Shown: in pieces, positions 54,521 to 64,000 of the stretch
How positions within the stretch are numbered: the first letter of the stretch is position 1
How the letters are laid out: each line of letters begins with the position of its first letter
Assembly: GCF_001905445.1 (NCBI RefSeq)
Contig: NZ_LIVQ01000001.1
Span: 930,001 to 994,000 of the forward strand
Origin: Streptomyces sp. CB00455
Lineage (GTDB): Bacteria; Actinomycetota; Actinomycetes; Streptomycetales; Streptomycetaceae
Length of the DNA stretch: 64,000 nt
Direction of reading: 5' to 3'
The notes under the pieces: generated by a model
Databases searched by the model: none
What the model saw: the letters and a program-made list of their open reading frames with translations, nothing else
What the model was told of the DNA's origin: nothing
Made by a program: the position numbers and the translations under genes

Positions 54521-55372
54521 TCACACCCCGTTCGCCGGCTCCTCGGCCAGGAACTTCTCCACCACGGCGTTGAAGGCCGGCGGGTTCTCCAGGAAGGGGA
54601 AGTGCGAGCTCGCCACGTCGGAGGCGAAGACGTGCAGGCGTGCGCCGGGAATCCGCTCGGCGACGAAGCGCTGCGAATCGGGGTGGACGTGGCTTCCCTC
54701 ACAGCCGATCACCAGGGCCGGCACATCGATCCGGGGAAGCACGTCGCGCCAGTCCTGCGCGCAGTGGTCGAACAACAGCGGTACGCCCGCGTAGGCGGGT
54801 GTGGACCGGATCTCTTCGGCGACGAAGGCCAGCACCTCTGGGTCGGGCTCGCCGGAGAACATGCCGCGCACGAAGTCGGCGCGGACCGTGTCGCCCTGCG
54901 GCCCCGCGAGGGCCGCCCCCAAGTACAAGAGCCCCGACACATCGAAGATGGCACCGGAGTCCCGCTGTTCCCGCTCGGTCATCCAGGGCACGGCGGCGAC
55001 CGCCGCGGGCTGGTCGACGGCGACCAAGCGCCGGATCCGTCCGGTCCCGTACTGGTCGATCAAGCTCCACCACACCGAGACACCCATGGACCAGCCGAGT
55101 GCGTCGAACCGGTCGAGACCGAGATGGTCGACGAGTTCGAGCACATCGCGGGAGAGCCGGGCGATGCGGTAGCCGTGACGCGGCTTGCCGGACTTCCCAT
55201 GGCCGCGGAAATCCATGGTGACGACGCGACGGCCGGGCGCCAACCCCTCGATCTGGTGGCGGAACATCGCCTGCGTCTGCCCCCAGCCGTGCAGCATCAC
55301 CAGCGGCACGCCCTCGCCGCCGGTGTCCTGGTACGCGAGCCGTGCGCCGTCCGTCGTGATCAGTTCCTTCAT
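54521..55372 (-). CDS. Alpha/beta hydrolase
   Basis: A 283-residue protein. PLVMLHGWGQTQAMF is the oxyanion region and MDFRGHGKSGKP the following loop. The nucleophile is in LGWSMGVSVWW, the Asp region in VIGCEGSHVHPDSQ, and the His in ASSHFPFLENP. It resembles cofactor-free haloperoxidase or esterase-like enzymes. ATG 55372 follows GGGGAGAGGTC. It precedes the AraC gene by 41 bases and is probably co-transcribed with it. Confidence 0.9.
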   Translation of the reverse strand: MKELITTDGARLAYQDTGGEGVPLVMLHGWGQTQAMFRHQIEGLAPGRRVVTMDFRGHGKSGKPRHGYRIARLSRDVLELVDHLGLDRFDALGWSMGVSVWWSLIDQYGTGRIRRLVAVDQPAAVAAVPWMTEREQRDSGAIFDVSGLLYLGAALAGPQGDTVRADFVRGMFSGEPDPEVLAFVAEEIRSTPAYAGVPLLFDHCAQDWRDVLPRIDVPALVIGCEGSHVHPDSQRFVAERIPGARLHVFASDVASSHFPFLENPPAFNAVVEKFLAEEPANGV

Positions 55373-55506
55373 GACCTCTCCCCTGGTCAGAGGCGGTACA
55401 CCGCTCCCGCCCGTCGTTGACATCATCGAATGGGGCCCGCCGCCCGCACCACCGCGCGCTGTAGGAATCGGGCCGTGGGTCCTCCTCGCTTTGTCGAAGC
55501 ACGTCC

Positions 55507-55551
55507 GTGGTCAGAGGGGCCGTGGTCAGAGGGGCCGTGGTCAGAGGGGCC
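55507..55551. repeat. 15-bp tandem repeat at the end of the PucR gene, three units
   Basis: Units of gtggtcagaggggcc at 55507, 55522 and 55537, then a degenerate fourth. Each unit holds TCA, which is TGA on the minus strand in the PucR frame. The gene's stop is the one in the unit at 55537, and spare stops follow every 15 bases. Confidence 0.93.
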
Positions 55552-56803
55552 GTGGTCCGACGGCCCCGTCGCCGCCCGGAGCGAGCAGTTCCTCGATCCT
55601 GAGGCCGAGGTGCAGAGTGAGCCGGTGGGCGCCGTCGTCGAGGTCGAGTCCGGTGATCTCCTGAATCCGGCGCAGGCGGTAGTAGAGCGAGGTGCGGTGG
55701 ATTCCCAGCGTCTGCGCGGTCCGGGGAACCGATCCCGCGTGTTCGAGGAAGCAGTGCAGGGTGTCCCGCAGGCGGTCGCCGCCATGCGTGTCGCTCAGGA
55801 CACGGAGCGGTTTCGGGACCAAAGACGCGTTCAGGGCGTGCTCGGGGAGCTGGAGCAGCACCGCGACCTCCCCGAGCAGCTCCCAGTCACCGGCACTCTT
55901 CAGGGTGGGCAGTCGGCGTGCCGCGCGTGCCGCCACGAGCGCCTGCTCGTACGACGTCCATGCGTCGTCCAGACTGGGGTGCCGGCCGCCGACGCCGACC
56001 ACGGGGTCCGCCGACGGGCCCAGGAAGGTGCGGAGTTCGTCGAGGATGCGAGCGGACTGGGCAGCGACCTCGTCCGGACCGGGTGGGCGCTCGCGTAGCT
56101 GGAGCAGCGTCGCCCGCTCCTTGCCGATCGCGATGAGGCCCTGGGCGGAGCGCGTCTGCCGAAACCCTTCCAAGGCCCCCCACAGGGCCGCCTCGGACTG
56201 CCGCACGAGGTCCGTCGCCCAGTTCAGCTGGACGACGGTGACCAGGACGTGCTCCGCCGCTCCGAGCAGTCCGAGCTCCCTGCCTCGCCGCCGTGCGCTG
56301 GTACGGGCGGCGAGGTCGGTACCAACGAGTTCGAGGGCCAGGTCCCGCTCGTCGGCCTTTTGGGTGTCGGCGGCGATGTGCTCTCCGTACATCTGGGCGG
56401 CCATGGCGTCCGCGGCGCGGCCGATGGCACGTGTCTCGTGCTCCGCGAGCGTCTTCTCGGGCACGACCACCAGGAGCAGTCCGAGGAGATGCCCGCGCTC
56501 GCGCAGGGGCACGACGTACCGGGGCAGCAGTCCGAGATCGTCACGGCCGTCGATGAATCCGGCTCGGGACCACTGGGTCACTCCCTGGGCGAGGACGTAG
56601 CGGATGGACGCGTTGTCGGCGCGGCCCTGCAACAGGGTGCCGATGCGGACCGGGTCCTCGTCGCCGAAGTGGCGGCTCGTGCAGACCATGCGGACCAGCG
56701 GGTCGTCGACGGCGACGGACCGGCCGAGCCGCTCCGCGAGCTCGTCGACAAGCGCCTGGAGCTCGGGGCTGCCGGGGCGGGCTCGCTGGAGCCTTGCGGT
56801 CAT
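55541..56803 (-). CDS. PucR/CdaR-family transcriptional regulator
   Basis: A 420-residue protein. The N-terminal region is GAF-like (VPLRERGHLLGLLLVVVPEK), followed by a GGDEF-like CdaR domain (GVGGRHPSLDDAWTSYEQAL). The C-terminal PucR HTH is TLHCFLEHAGSVPRTAQTLG-IHRTSLYYRLRRIQ. Such proteins sense purine breakdown products, GABA or other metabolites. ATG 56803 follows GAGGAACAGCG. It lies between a hydrolase and the large LAL regulator, all leftward. Effector unknown. Confidence 0.92.
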   Translation of the reverse strand: MTARLQRARPGSPELQALVDELAERLGRSVAVDDPLVRMVCTSRHFGDEDPVRIGTLLQGRADNASIRYVLAQGVTQWSRAGFIDGRDDLGLLPRYVVPLRERGHLLGLLLVVVPEKTLAEHETRAIGRAADAMAAQMYGEHIAADTQKADERDLALELVGTDLAARTSARRRGRELGLLGAAEHVLVTVVQLNWATDLVRQSEAALWGALEGFRQTRSAQGLIAIGKERATLLQLRERPPGPDEVAAQSARILDELRTFLGPSADPVVGVGGRHPSLDDAWTSYEQALVAARAARRLPTLKSAGDWELLGEVAVLLQLPEHALNASLVPKPLRVLSDTHGGDRLRDTLHCFLEHAGSVPRTAQTLGIHRTSLYYRLRRIQEITGLDLDDGAHRLTLHLGLRIEELLAPGGDGAVGPRPL

Positions 56804-56940
56804 ACGCTGTTCCTCTTTCGACCAACGGTTCCCCGCGGACTTCTCCATTCCGCGGCTCTTGATCATTCTGAGGAAACGGCGGCGTCGGCACATCGCACGA
56901 ATCGTCCATCGCCATGACGTCCACGGGGGATGCGAAGCGA

Positions 56941-59814
56941 CTACTCTGCGCTGTCGCGATGCTTCACCAGCCGGGCCAGCTCCACGCGCGAGGTGATGTC
57001 CAGCTTGGTGAAGGCCCGGCGCAGGTGCGAGCTCACGGTGTGCGGCGACAGGGAGAGGTGCTCGGCCACCTGTTGGTTGGTCAGCCCCCGGGCCACGAGT
57101 CGTACCACCCGTATCTCCGCGGCCGTCAGCTCGGGCCATGCACCGCAGAGTCCGGGCGTCGAGGGCCGGCGGCGGACACCGGCGGCCCGCAGGCGCCGGC
57201 GGACACGTGCGACGTCCCGCTCTGCGCCCGCTCGCGCGTAGAGCGCGAGGGCCGTGTCGAAGTACGGCACCGCCTCGGACCTGCGGGTCGCCGCCAGCTT
57301 GCGTCCGGCGTCCTCCAGTGCCGACGCCCGGGCCAGCGGCCGAGGGCAGTCCTCGTACAGCCGGACGGCGCGTACGAGAGGGACGAGGTCGTTGTCGAGG
57401 AGCCCCCTGGCGTGCGCGGCGGTGGCGGCGAGCAACGTGAGGTCGGGGTTGAGCACGGCCAGTCGCTCGGCGAGCACCACTGCCTGGGCGGCCCGTTCGT
57501 GCGCGCCGCCGCGCAGCGCCAGGCGGACGAGGACCGGGGCGTCGGCGGGGTCGACCAGGCCCGCGTAGGCCGGCCGGTCCGCGGCGGGCGACGTCATCAC
57601 CCCGTCGAGTTCGGCCATGGCACGGTCGGGCCGGCCTTCGGAGTCGGCCATCAGTGCCAGCATCCAGGAGCCGAAGTGCCGGACGACGGGTGCGCCGTCG
57701 CTCCGCATGCGCCTCGCCTCCGCCGCGTACGCTCGTGCGGTCTGCCGGTCGTCGGTGTGGAGGGCGACGCGCATCATCACGTACCGGAGCGTGACGTCGG
57801 CGAGGTTGCCCGGGCCGAGATCGTCGGTCGTCACGGACGCGGCTTCGGCGTCGGCCCGGGCGTCCGTCAGCCGTCCGGCCTCCAGAAGGATGCGGGAGCG
57901 GGTCATGAGCCACATGCGGGTGGCCGCCGTCCGGCCCTGCTCCCTGGTGATCCGGATGCCGTCCTCGGCGGCAGCGAGCGCCTGCGCTGAGCGTCCGGTG
58001 GTGTTCGACAGGAGAGCGTGCCACAGGGCCTCCGGAACCCACAGCGAGGTGCTGACGCCCAGGGCGTCGGCCAGCGCGGCGGCCCGCTCGGCCTGCCGGA
58101 ACGCCTCGGCCAGGTCCATGCGGTGGAAACTCACGGCCGAGCGGACCGTCGTCAACGTGGCCTCGGCGGAGCGGTCCCCCGCTGCCGCTGCGGTCTCCCA
58201 CGCCTCCGCGGCGACCTGCTCGGCCGCCGAGTGCTTGCCCGCCATCGACAGGCCGACAGCGAGCATGGCGAGCAGTCGCCCCCTCACGTCCACGGGGATC
58301 CCGGGCAGCGCCGCCCCGGCGCGGGCCTGCCGGACCGCCTCGGAGAAGTCGAACGGTGCGGCGAGGCGTGCCAGGGCAAGGCGTATGCCCGCCTCGTCCT
58401 CAGCTCCGAGACCGCCGGTCGCCAGGGCGGAGGCTCCCAGCTCACGCGCCTGGGCGGCCCGGCCCGTCTGCCAGAGCAGCGGGATCGTCTCGGCGATGAC
58501 CCTCGGCCGCTCCGGAGCGTCCGCCGGGGTGAGTTCCAGGGCCTTGAGGCTGCGTTCCGCGGCGGGTCCGGGAGCAGTGGCCGCGAGCTGCGCCGCGGCG
58601 GTGCGCAGCCGGTCGGCCTCCGCCGCGTCTCCCGCTCCCGCTTTCCCGGCCTCCGCCGCATCTGCCGGCGCTCTCCCGGCCGAAGGCCCGGGACGCTCCG
58701 CGGGGGAGGCCGCGCTCCCCTGCGGCAGCTCTGCGGCTCGACCACGCAGGGCTTGACGCAGGGGCAGGGGGAGGCCGGCTTCGACCGCCTCGCGGATCAG
58801 GTCGTGGCGGAAGGCGAGGCGATCGCCGCTTTCGGTGAGCAGGTCGGCGTCGAGGGATTCCCGTACCGCCGTGATGAGCGCCGCCGAGGACCTGCCCAGC
58901 AGTTCGGTCAGCAGCGCGACGGTGACCGGGCCGCCCACGGCGGCCGCCGTCTGCACCAGCTCCCGCGTCTCGTCGGACAGCCGGTCGAGGCGGCGCACGA
59001 CAGAGGGGAGTTCCCGCGGGGCGGGGGGTCCGGCCAACAGCCTGGCCGTGCCGTTCTCGATCGTCACTGCCTCCCGCAGCGTGCCGAGCAGCTCGACCAG
59101 CAGCTGCGGGACTCCTTCGGCGCGGCGGGCGACGCGGAGGACGTCCGGGCCGGGAGCGGCGCCGAGGACGTCCTCGGTGATCTGTGTGGCCGCCTGGTCG
59201 TCCAGCGCTCCCAGCGCCAGCTCGTGTGCGCCTGCCTGCCGGATCCGGTCCAGGGCCGTGCGCACTCCCGACGGCACGCTGCCGCCGCGCACGGCGACCA
59301 GCCACAGGATGGCGTGCGACGAGAGTCCGGCCGCGAGGGTGTTGAAGGTGAGGAGAGTCAGGTCGTCACACCACTGGAGGTCGTCGAGGACGACGAGCAG
59401 GGGGCCGTTTCGAGCCGTCTCCCGCAGGCGGTCCCCCAGTTCCTGGAGCAGCCAGAAGCGCTGGCCGGGCGTCGTGGCGAGGTCCCTGAGACGGACGGCG
59501 CCGGACAGCGGTTCCTCGCCGGAGAGCAGACCGTCGAGGAGCGGGCCGAGCGGCACGAACTGTTCGTCGGGGTCCGCCGCTCCTTCGAACACCCTCGTCC
59601 CGCGCCGCCTCGCGGCTACGGCGGCCTCCGCGAGGATCCTGGACCTGCCGATGCCGACGGGGCCTTCGACGCGGATGATCCCGCCTTCGCCCTGGTCGAG
59701 CGCGTCGAGCCGCGCCTCGATGAACGCCAGTTCGGCGTCCCTGCCGCGCAGCGGCGTCCGTAGACCCTCCAGTTCCTCGGGCACGGTCCTTGTCGTCACT
59801 CGGTTCACGCTCAT
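56941..59814 (-). CDS. LAL-type (large LuxR) regulator
   Basis: A 957-residue protein. The AAA/STAND ATPase has a degenerate Walker A, GPVGIGRS (residues 51-58, Arg in place of the usual Lys), and Walker B LLVVLDDLQW near residue 140. A long helical TPR-like middle follows. The C-terminal LuxR HTH is LVARGLTNQQVAEHLSLSPH-TVSSHLRRAF. Such LAL proteins control secondary metabolism or catabolic genes. The Lys-to-Arg change would weaken ATP binding. It begins MSVNRVTTRTVPEEL at ATG 59814. The linked leftward genes at 59875-61571 encode a flavin monooxygenase and its reductase. Confidence 0.92.
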   Translation of the reverse strand: MSVNRVTTRTVPEELEGLRTPLRGRDAELAFIEARLDALDQGEGGIIRVEGPVGIGRSRILAEAAVAARRRGTRVFEGAADPDEQFVPLGPLLDGLLSGEEPLSGAVRLRDLATTPGQRFWLLQELGDRLRETARNGPLLVVLDDLQWCDDLTLLTFNTLAAGLSSHAILWLVAVRGGSVPSGVRTALDRIRQAGAHELALGALDDQAATQITEDVLGAAPGPDVLRVARRAEGVPQLLVELLGTLREAVTIENGTARLLAGPPAPRELPSVVRRLDRLSDETRELVQTAAAVGGPVTVALLTELLGRSSAALITAVRESLDADLLTESGDRLAFRHDLIREAVEAGLPLPLRQALRGRAAELPQGSAASPAERPGPSAGRAPADAAEAGKAGAGDAAEADRLRTAAAQLAATAPGPAAERSLKALELTPADAPERPRVIAETIPLLWQTGRAAQARELGASALATGGLGAEDEAGIRLALARLAAPFDFSEAVRQARAGAALPGIPVDVRGRLLAMLAVGLSMAGKHSAAEQVAAEAWETAAAAGDRSAEATLTTVRSAVSFHRMDLAEAFRQAERAAALADALGVSTSLWVPEALWHALLSNTTGRSAQALAAAEDGIRITREQGRTAATRMWLMTRSRILLEAGRLTDARADAEAASVTTDDLGPGNLADVTLRYVMMRVALHTDDRQTARAYAAEARRMRSDGAPVVRHFGSWMLALMADSEGRPDRAMAELDGVMTSPAADRPAYAGLVDPADAPVLVRLALRGGAHERAAQAVVLAERLAVLNPDLTLLAATAAHARGLLDNDLVPLVRAVRLYEDCPRPLARASALEDAGRKLAATRRSEAVPYFDTALALYARAGAERDVARVRRRLRAAGVRRRPSTPGLCGAWPELTAAEIRVVRLVARGLTNQQVAEHLSLSPHTVSSHLRRAFTKLDITSRVELARLVKHRDSAE

Positions 59815-59874
59815 ACGGCGGATCAGTATGAACCATGTGAACCGCCCCTCCGGCGCCCGGCCCAGGGGCCCGTC

Positions 59875-60489
59875 TCAGTCGAAGCGCAGGTCGGCGATGT
59901 GCCGTTCGAGGCGGCTGACGTCGTCTGCGGGCTCTTCACCGACCGGGCGCGCCGCCATGAGCGCGGCGAGCTCGGCGCCCGCCCGGCGGACGCGGCCGGG
60001 CAGGCCGTCGGTGTACTCGTCTCCCCCCGAGCCCCAGTCCTCGGAGGCCGCGAACACGGCGGTGGGGACGACGACGGAGCGGAGATGGGCGAAGAGCGGG
60101 CGCACGGCGTGCTCCAGGACCAGGGAGTGGCGGGCGGTGCCGCCCGTCGCCGCGATCAGGACCGGCTTCCCGGTGAGGGCGTCCGGATCGATCACGTCGA
60201 AGAAGGACTTGAAGAGACCGCTGTAGGAAGCCGCGAACACGGGAGTCACCACGATCAGGCCGTCGGCCGCCGTCACCGCGTCGATCGCGGCGCTCAGTCG
60301 CGGCGGTGGAAATCCGGTCACGAGGTGGTCCGCGATGTCCCCGGCCAGTTCGCGCAGCTCCACGACCTCGGTCGACGGCGCCTGGCCCCGGGCGGCGAGT
60401 TCGTCGCGGGCCGCCTCGGCCAGCCGGTCCGCGAGCAGGCGGGTGGAGGAGGGGGTGCTCAGCCCCGCGGAGACGGCGATCAGCTTCAT
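59875..60489 (-). CDS. NADPH-dependent FMN reductase, CE1759 type
   Basis: A 204-residue flavodoxin-fold protein. LIAVSAGLSTPSSTRLLADR is the phosphate-binding loop, VVTPVFAASYSGLFKSFFDV the flavin loop, and LIAATGGTARHSLVLEHAVR the isoalloxazine region. It reduces FMN with NAD(P)H and passes it to a partner monooxygenase. Its ATG overlaps the stop of the upstream LLM monooxygenase gene (ATGA), which identifies that partner. The pair corresponds to the CE1758/CE1759 families, always found together. Confidence 0.92.
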   Translation of the reverse strand: MKLIAVSAGLSTPSSTRLLADRLAEAARDELAARGQAPSTEVVELRELAGDIADHLVTGFPPPRLSAAIDAVTAADGLIVVTPVFAASYSGLFKSFFDVIDPDALTGKPVLIAATGGTARHSLVLEHAVRPLFAHLRSVVVPTAVFAASEDWGSGGDEYTDGLPGRVRRAGAELAALMAARPVGEEPADDVSRLERHIADLRFD

Positions 60490-61571
60490 GCGGCGGACAC
60501 CTCCTGGACGGCTCGGAGCGACGCGTGCGTGGGGGCCTCCGGCACGTCGGCCGGACGTCCCTTGGCGAACTCCCTCCGCAGGACGGGCACGACCTCTTCG
60601 CCGAGGATGTCCAGCTGTTCAAGGACGGTCTTCAGGGGCAGGCCCGCGTGGTCCATCAGGAACAGCTGGCGCTGGTAGTCGCCGACGCCCTCCCGGAACG
60701 ACAGGGTCCGCTCGATGACCTGCTGGGGAGAGCCCACCGTCAGCGGGGTCTGCTCGGTGAAGTCCTCCAGCGACGGGCCGTGGCCGTACACGGGAGCGTT
60801 GTCGAAGTAGGGACGGAACTCCCTAACGGCGTCCTGGGAGTTCTTGCGCATGAAGACCTGTCCGCCCAGGCCGACGATGGCGTCCTCGGGCCGGCCGTGG
60901 CCGTGGTGCGCGAACCGGCGCCGGTAGAGCTGCACCATGCGCCTGGTGTGGTCGGCCGGCCAGAAGATGTTGTTGTGGAAGAAGCCGTCGCCGTAGAAGG
61001 CGGCCTGCTCCGCGATCTCGGGGGACCTGATGGATCCGTGCCAGACGAAGGGCGGGACGCCGTCCAGGGGCCGGGGCGTCGAGGTGAAGGCCTGGAGCGG
61101 CGTACGGAACGTGCCCTCCCAGTCCACGACGTCCTCGCGCCACAGCCGGCGCAGCAGCGTGTAGTTCTCCTTGGCGAGGTCGAGGCCCTGGCGGATGTCC
61201 TGTCCGAACCACGGGTAGACCGGACCGGTGTTGCCGCGCCCCAGCATGAGGTCGACCCGGCCGTCGGCCAGGTGCTGGAGCATCGCGTAGTCCTCGGCGA
61301 TCTTCACCGGGTCGTTGGTGGTGATCAGCGTCGTGGACGTGGACAGGATCAGCTTCTCGGTGCGGGCGGCGATGTAGCCGAGCATGGTCGTCGGCGACGA
61401 CGGGACGAACGGCGGGTTGTGGTGCTCGCCCGTCGCGAAGACGTCCAGGCCCACTTCCTCGGCCTTGAGGGCGATGGCGACCATCGCCTTGATGCGCTCG
61501 TGTTCGGTCGGAGTGCGACCGTCGGTGGGGTCCGGGGTCACGTCCCCGACGGTGAAGATGCCGAACTGCAT
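60486..61571 (-). CDS. LLM-class flavin-dependent monooxygenase, CE1758 type
   Basis: A 361-residue TIM-barrel protein. MQFGIFTVGDVTPDPTDGRT is the family start, DVFATGEHHNPPFVPSSPTT the flavin/substrate loop, and LMLGRGNTGPVYPWFGQD the conserved core. It uses reduced FMN from the coupled reductase at 59875-60489 and oxygen to oxidise an unknown small molecule. The ATG at 61571 has only a modest GA-rich stretch (CAGGAGAGCAGACACCCC) upstream. A terminator at 61627-61656 separates it from the haloperoxidase-like gene. Confidence 0.92.
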   Translation of the reverse strand: MQFGIFTVGDVTPDPTDGRTPTEHERIKAMVAIALKAEEVGLDVFATGEHHNPPFVPSSPTTMLGYIAARTEKLILSTSTTLITTNDPVKIAEDYAMLQHLADGRVDLMLGRGNTGPVYPWFGQDIRQGLDLAKENYTLLRRLWREDVVDWEGTFRTPLQAFTSTPRPLDGVPPFVWHGSIRSPEIAEQAAFYGDGFFHNNIFWPADHTRRMVQLYRRRFAHHGHGRPEDAIVGLGGQVFMRKNSQDAVREFRPYFDNAPVYGHGPSLEDFTEQTPLTVGSPQQVIERTLSFREGVGDYQRQLFLMDHAGLPLKTVLEQLDILGEEVVPVLRREFAKGRPADVPEAPTHASLRAVQEVSAA

Positions 61572-61626
61572 GGGGTGTCTGCTCTCCTGAGCTCGTCCGG
61601 TTCCCGCGCCGGGGAACCGGGGGCCG

Positions 61627-61656
61627 GGGTGACGCCGGGGGGCTCCGGCGTCACCC
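61627..61656 (-). terminator. Perfect 12-bp hairpin after the haloperoxidase-like gene
   Basis: Arms gggtgacgccgg and ccggcgtcaccc flank a 6-base loop, 20 bases after the stop at 61676. It makes the monooxygenase/reductase pair a separate unit with its own promoter downstream of the hairpin. Confidence 0.8.
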
Positions 61657-61675
61657 AGTGGTCAACGGTGCGGCG

Positions 61676-62572
<897 letters not shown>

Positions 62573-62646
62573 TCACGCTAGGACCGGTCCCACGCCTCCG
62601 GTTGCCGTACCGCGCACCACACCTTGCACGGGGGCGCAGAGGTCAC

Positions 62647-64000
62647 TCAGCCACCGGTGACCGTTCCGGCGTCGCCCTCCGCAAGCGCGATCCGGGCCAG
62701 GTGGACGCGCGAGCGCACCGAGAGCTTGCGGAAGATCGACGCCAGGTGGGTGTTGACCGTGTGCGGGGAGACGACGAGGGCCTGCGCGGCCGACCGGTTG
62801 GTGTGGCCCGCGGCGATCAGCCGGGCCACCTTGCGTTCCGAGGCCGTGAGCGCGTCCCAGCCCTGGCCGGGGCGCGGCCGGAGGCCTCCGGTGCGCCGGC
62901 CGGAGCGGCTGGTGGCCCGTTCCGGATCGGCCCGGACCCGGTCTGCCTCGACGTCGGCCCCCGCCTGGGCGTAGATGTCGTGGGCCCTGGTCAGGGCGGG
63001 TGTCGCAGCGGGGTCGCCCGCCGTGAGAAGAGCGCGCCCGAGGTCGGCGGATGCGGCGGCGAGGGGCAGCGGCCGGGGGCCGGTGAGCAGGACGCGGACC
63101 GACCGCTCCAGGAGTCCGGGGTCGGCGTTCACCAGGCCGGCCGCGTGGGCGGCCGTCCCCTGTGCGGTCGGCACGGAAGGGTTGCGGGTGGCGTGCTCTG
63201 CCGCCTGGGCCGCGAGGTCCTCGGCCAGGTTCCGGTCCCCGCCGCGCAGGGCGATCCGCACGGCCTGGACGACATGGGGGCGCAGGAGCCGCCATCGGAG
63301 GAAGGGATGGTCCCGCTGCACGGATCGGATCAGTTCGGCCGCTGCCGCGTGGTCGCCGTCGGCGTCGGCGACGACGGCCTCGAAGTACTGGTGCGTGGCG
63401 TGGTTGCCCGTGTTCGGCCGCTCGGCCACGGTCGCCCGCACCACGCCCAGGTGTTCCCGCGCGGCTTCGCGGTCGCCGCGCAGCATCGCGAGGAGGCCGC
63501 GGTTGACGCGGATGTTGACCAGGTTGCCGGGCACGTGGAGGTCTGCTTCGAGCCGCTCGGCGGTGACGAGGTCGGCGTCCGCGTCGTCGAGCCGGCCGAG
63601 CCCCATGTTCAGGGTTCCCTGGGCCCAGATCAGCATGGCGGGGCGCAGGGGAGCGTCGCCCGCCGTCCGGAGCAGTCGCCGTACGGTGTCGAAGTCGTCC
63701 ATGTGGATCCGGGCGACGGCCTCCTCGGGCAGGAAGGCCGTGTCGAACACGCTCAGCGCCGTGTGGTGTGCGACGGCGGCGGCGCAGTCGCCCGCGTTGA
63801 GGGCGATCTCGCCGAGGCCCCACAGCGCGAGGACACGTGCCTCCCGGTCACCGGACCGCTCCGCCTCGGCGAGCGCCCGTTCGCCGGTCTCGCGAGCGGC
63901 CCCGAGGTCGCGCCCGCGGGAGCGGGCGAGGGCCTGCCGGGCGGTGAGCCGGGCACGGATCACCGGGTCGGTGACGGCTGCCAGGGCTGCCGTCGAGCGG
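62647..64000 (-). CDS. LuxR-family regulator (C-terminal part)
   Basis: The frame is open from the right window edge to TGA 62647. At least 451 residues are present: a helical TPR-like region, then the LuxR HTH (LIAAGHTNRSAAQALVVSPH-TVNTHLASIF). An in-frame GTG at 63963 exists but family-like helical sequence continues upstream of it, so the gene starts beyond the window. It is probably a second LAL protein with its ATPase domain outside. It resembles the C-terminal quarter of the LAL protein at 56941-59814 (ALTASERKVARLIAAG versus ELTAAEIRVVRLVARG), but is clearly diverged. Confidence 0.88.
   Translation of the reverse strand, partial: RSTAALAAVTDPVIRARLTARQALARSRGRDLGAARETGERALAEAERSGDREARVLALWGLGEIALNAGDCAAAVAHHTALSVFDTAFLPEEAVARIHMDDFDTVRRLLRTAGDAPLRPAMLIWAQGTLNMGLGRLDDADADLVTAERLEADLHVPGNLVNIRVNRGLLAMLRGDREAAREHLGVVRATVAERPNTGNHATHQYFEAVVADADGDHAAAAELIRSVQRDHPFLRWRLLRPHVVQAVRIALRGGDRNLAEDLAAQAAEHATRNPSVPTAQGTAAHAAGLVNADPGLLERSVRVLLTGPRPLPLAAASADLGRALLTAGDPAATPALTRAHDIYAQAGADVEADRVRADPERATSRSGRRTGGLRPRPGQGWDALTASERKVARLIAAGHTNRSAAQALVVSPHTVNTHLASIFRKLSVRSRVHLARIALAEGDAGTVTGG

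Overview
The window is chromosomal DNA from a high-GC actinomycete, almost certainly Streptomyces. Third codon positions are nearly all G or C, GTG starts are frequent, many stop/start codons overlap, and the gene families (PucR, LAL, SARP-like ATPase core, monomeric isocitrate dehydrogenase, GH46 chitosanase, partner-switch proteins) are typical of that genus. It holds about 58 protein genes, one tRNA, several broken genes and several short repeats. I see no phage, transposase, CRISPR or rRNA.

Layout. (1) 1-7.7 kb: end of a secreted tripeptidyl-aminopeptidase-like hydrolase, an IclR regulator, a small secreted protein, a coupled thioesterase/MFS exporter pair, and a FadH-type flavo-iron-sulfur reductase behind a palindromic operator. 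(2) 7.5-20.5 kb: a glycan-use region with a sugar ABC importer (binding lipoprotein and two permeases, no ATPase) coupled to a GH38 alpha-mannosidase. A secreted GH27 and GH89 pair follows, with a small lipid/membrane protein, a PLP dehydratase and a TetR regulator between. (3) 21-29.6 kb: a membrane-anchored molybdopterin oxidoreductase, P450, SDR, an enoyl-CoA hydratase/HIBYL-CoA hydrolase, small enzymes, an anti-sigma-type kinase with a STAS antagonist, and tRNA-Pro. (4) 29.7-45 kb: LutABC lactate oxidation, cobF, a class V aminotransferase, a GH71 glucanase, isocitrate dehydrogenase, chitosanase. (5) 43-52.6 kb: three CorA paralogues within 6.3 kb, LysE with its LysR regulator, and much genome debris: a kdpC remnant, a miniature inverted-repeat element, two 5'-truncated genes fused head to head, and a fragment of a fourth corA. 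(6) 52.7-64 kb: a leftward block of regulators (AraC, PucR, two LAL proteins) interleaved with alpha/beta hydrolases and a coupled flavin monooxygenase/FMN reductase pair.

The most informative non-gene structure is a short repeat with 28-bp terminal inverted repeats at 46501-46668. A diverged second copy lies at 22880-23084. In both, the right terminus supplies the stop codon of the leftward gene beside it. I found no convincing wholly new multi-gene system. The best candidates for unstudied biology are the 53-64 kb LAL/PucR-framed redox block and the GH27-GH89 pair.
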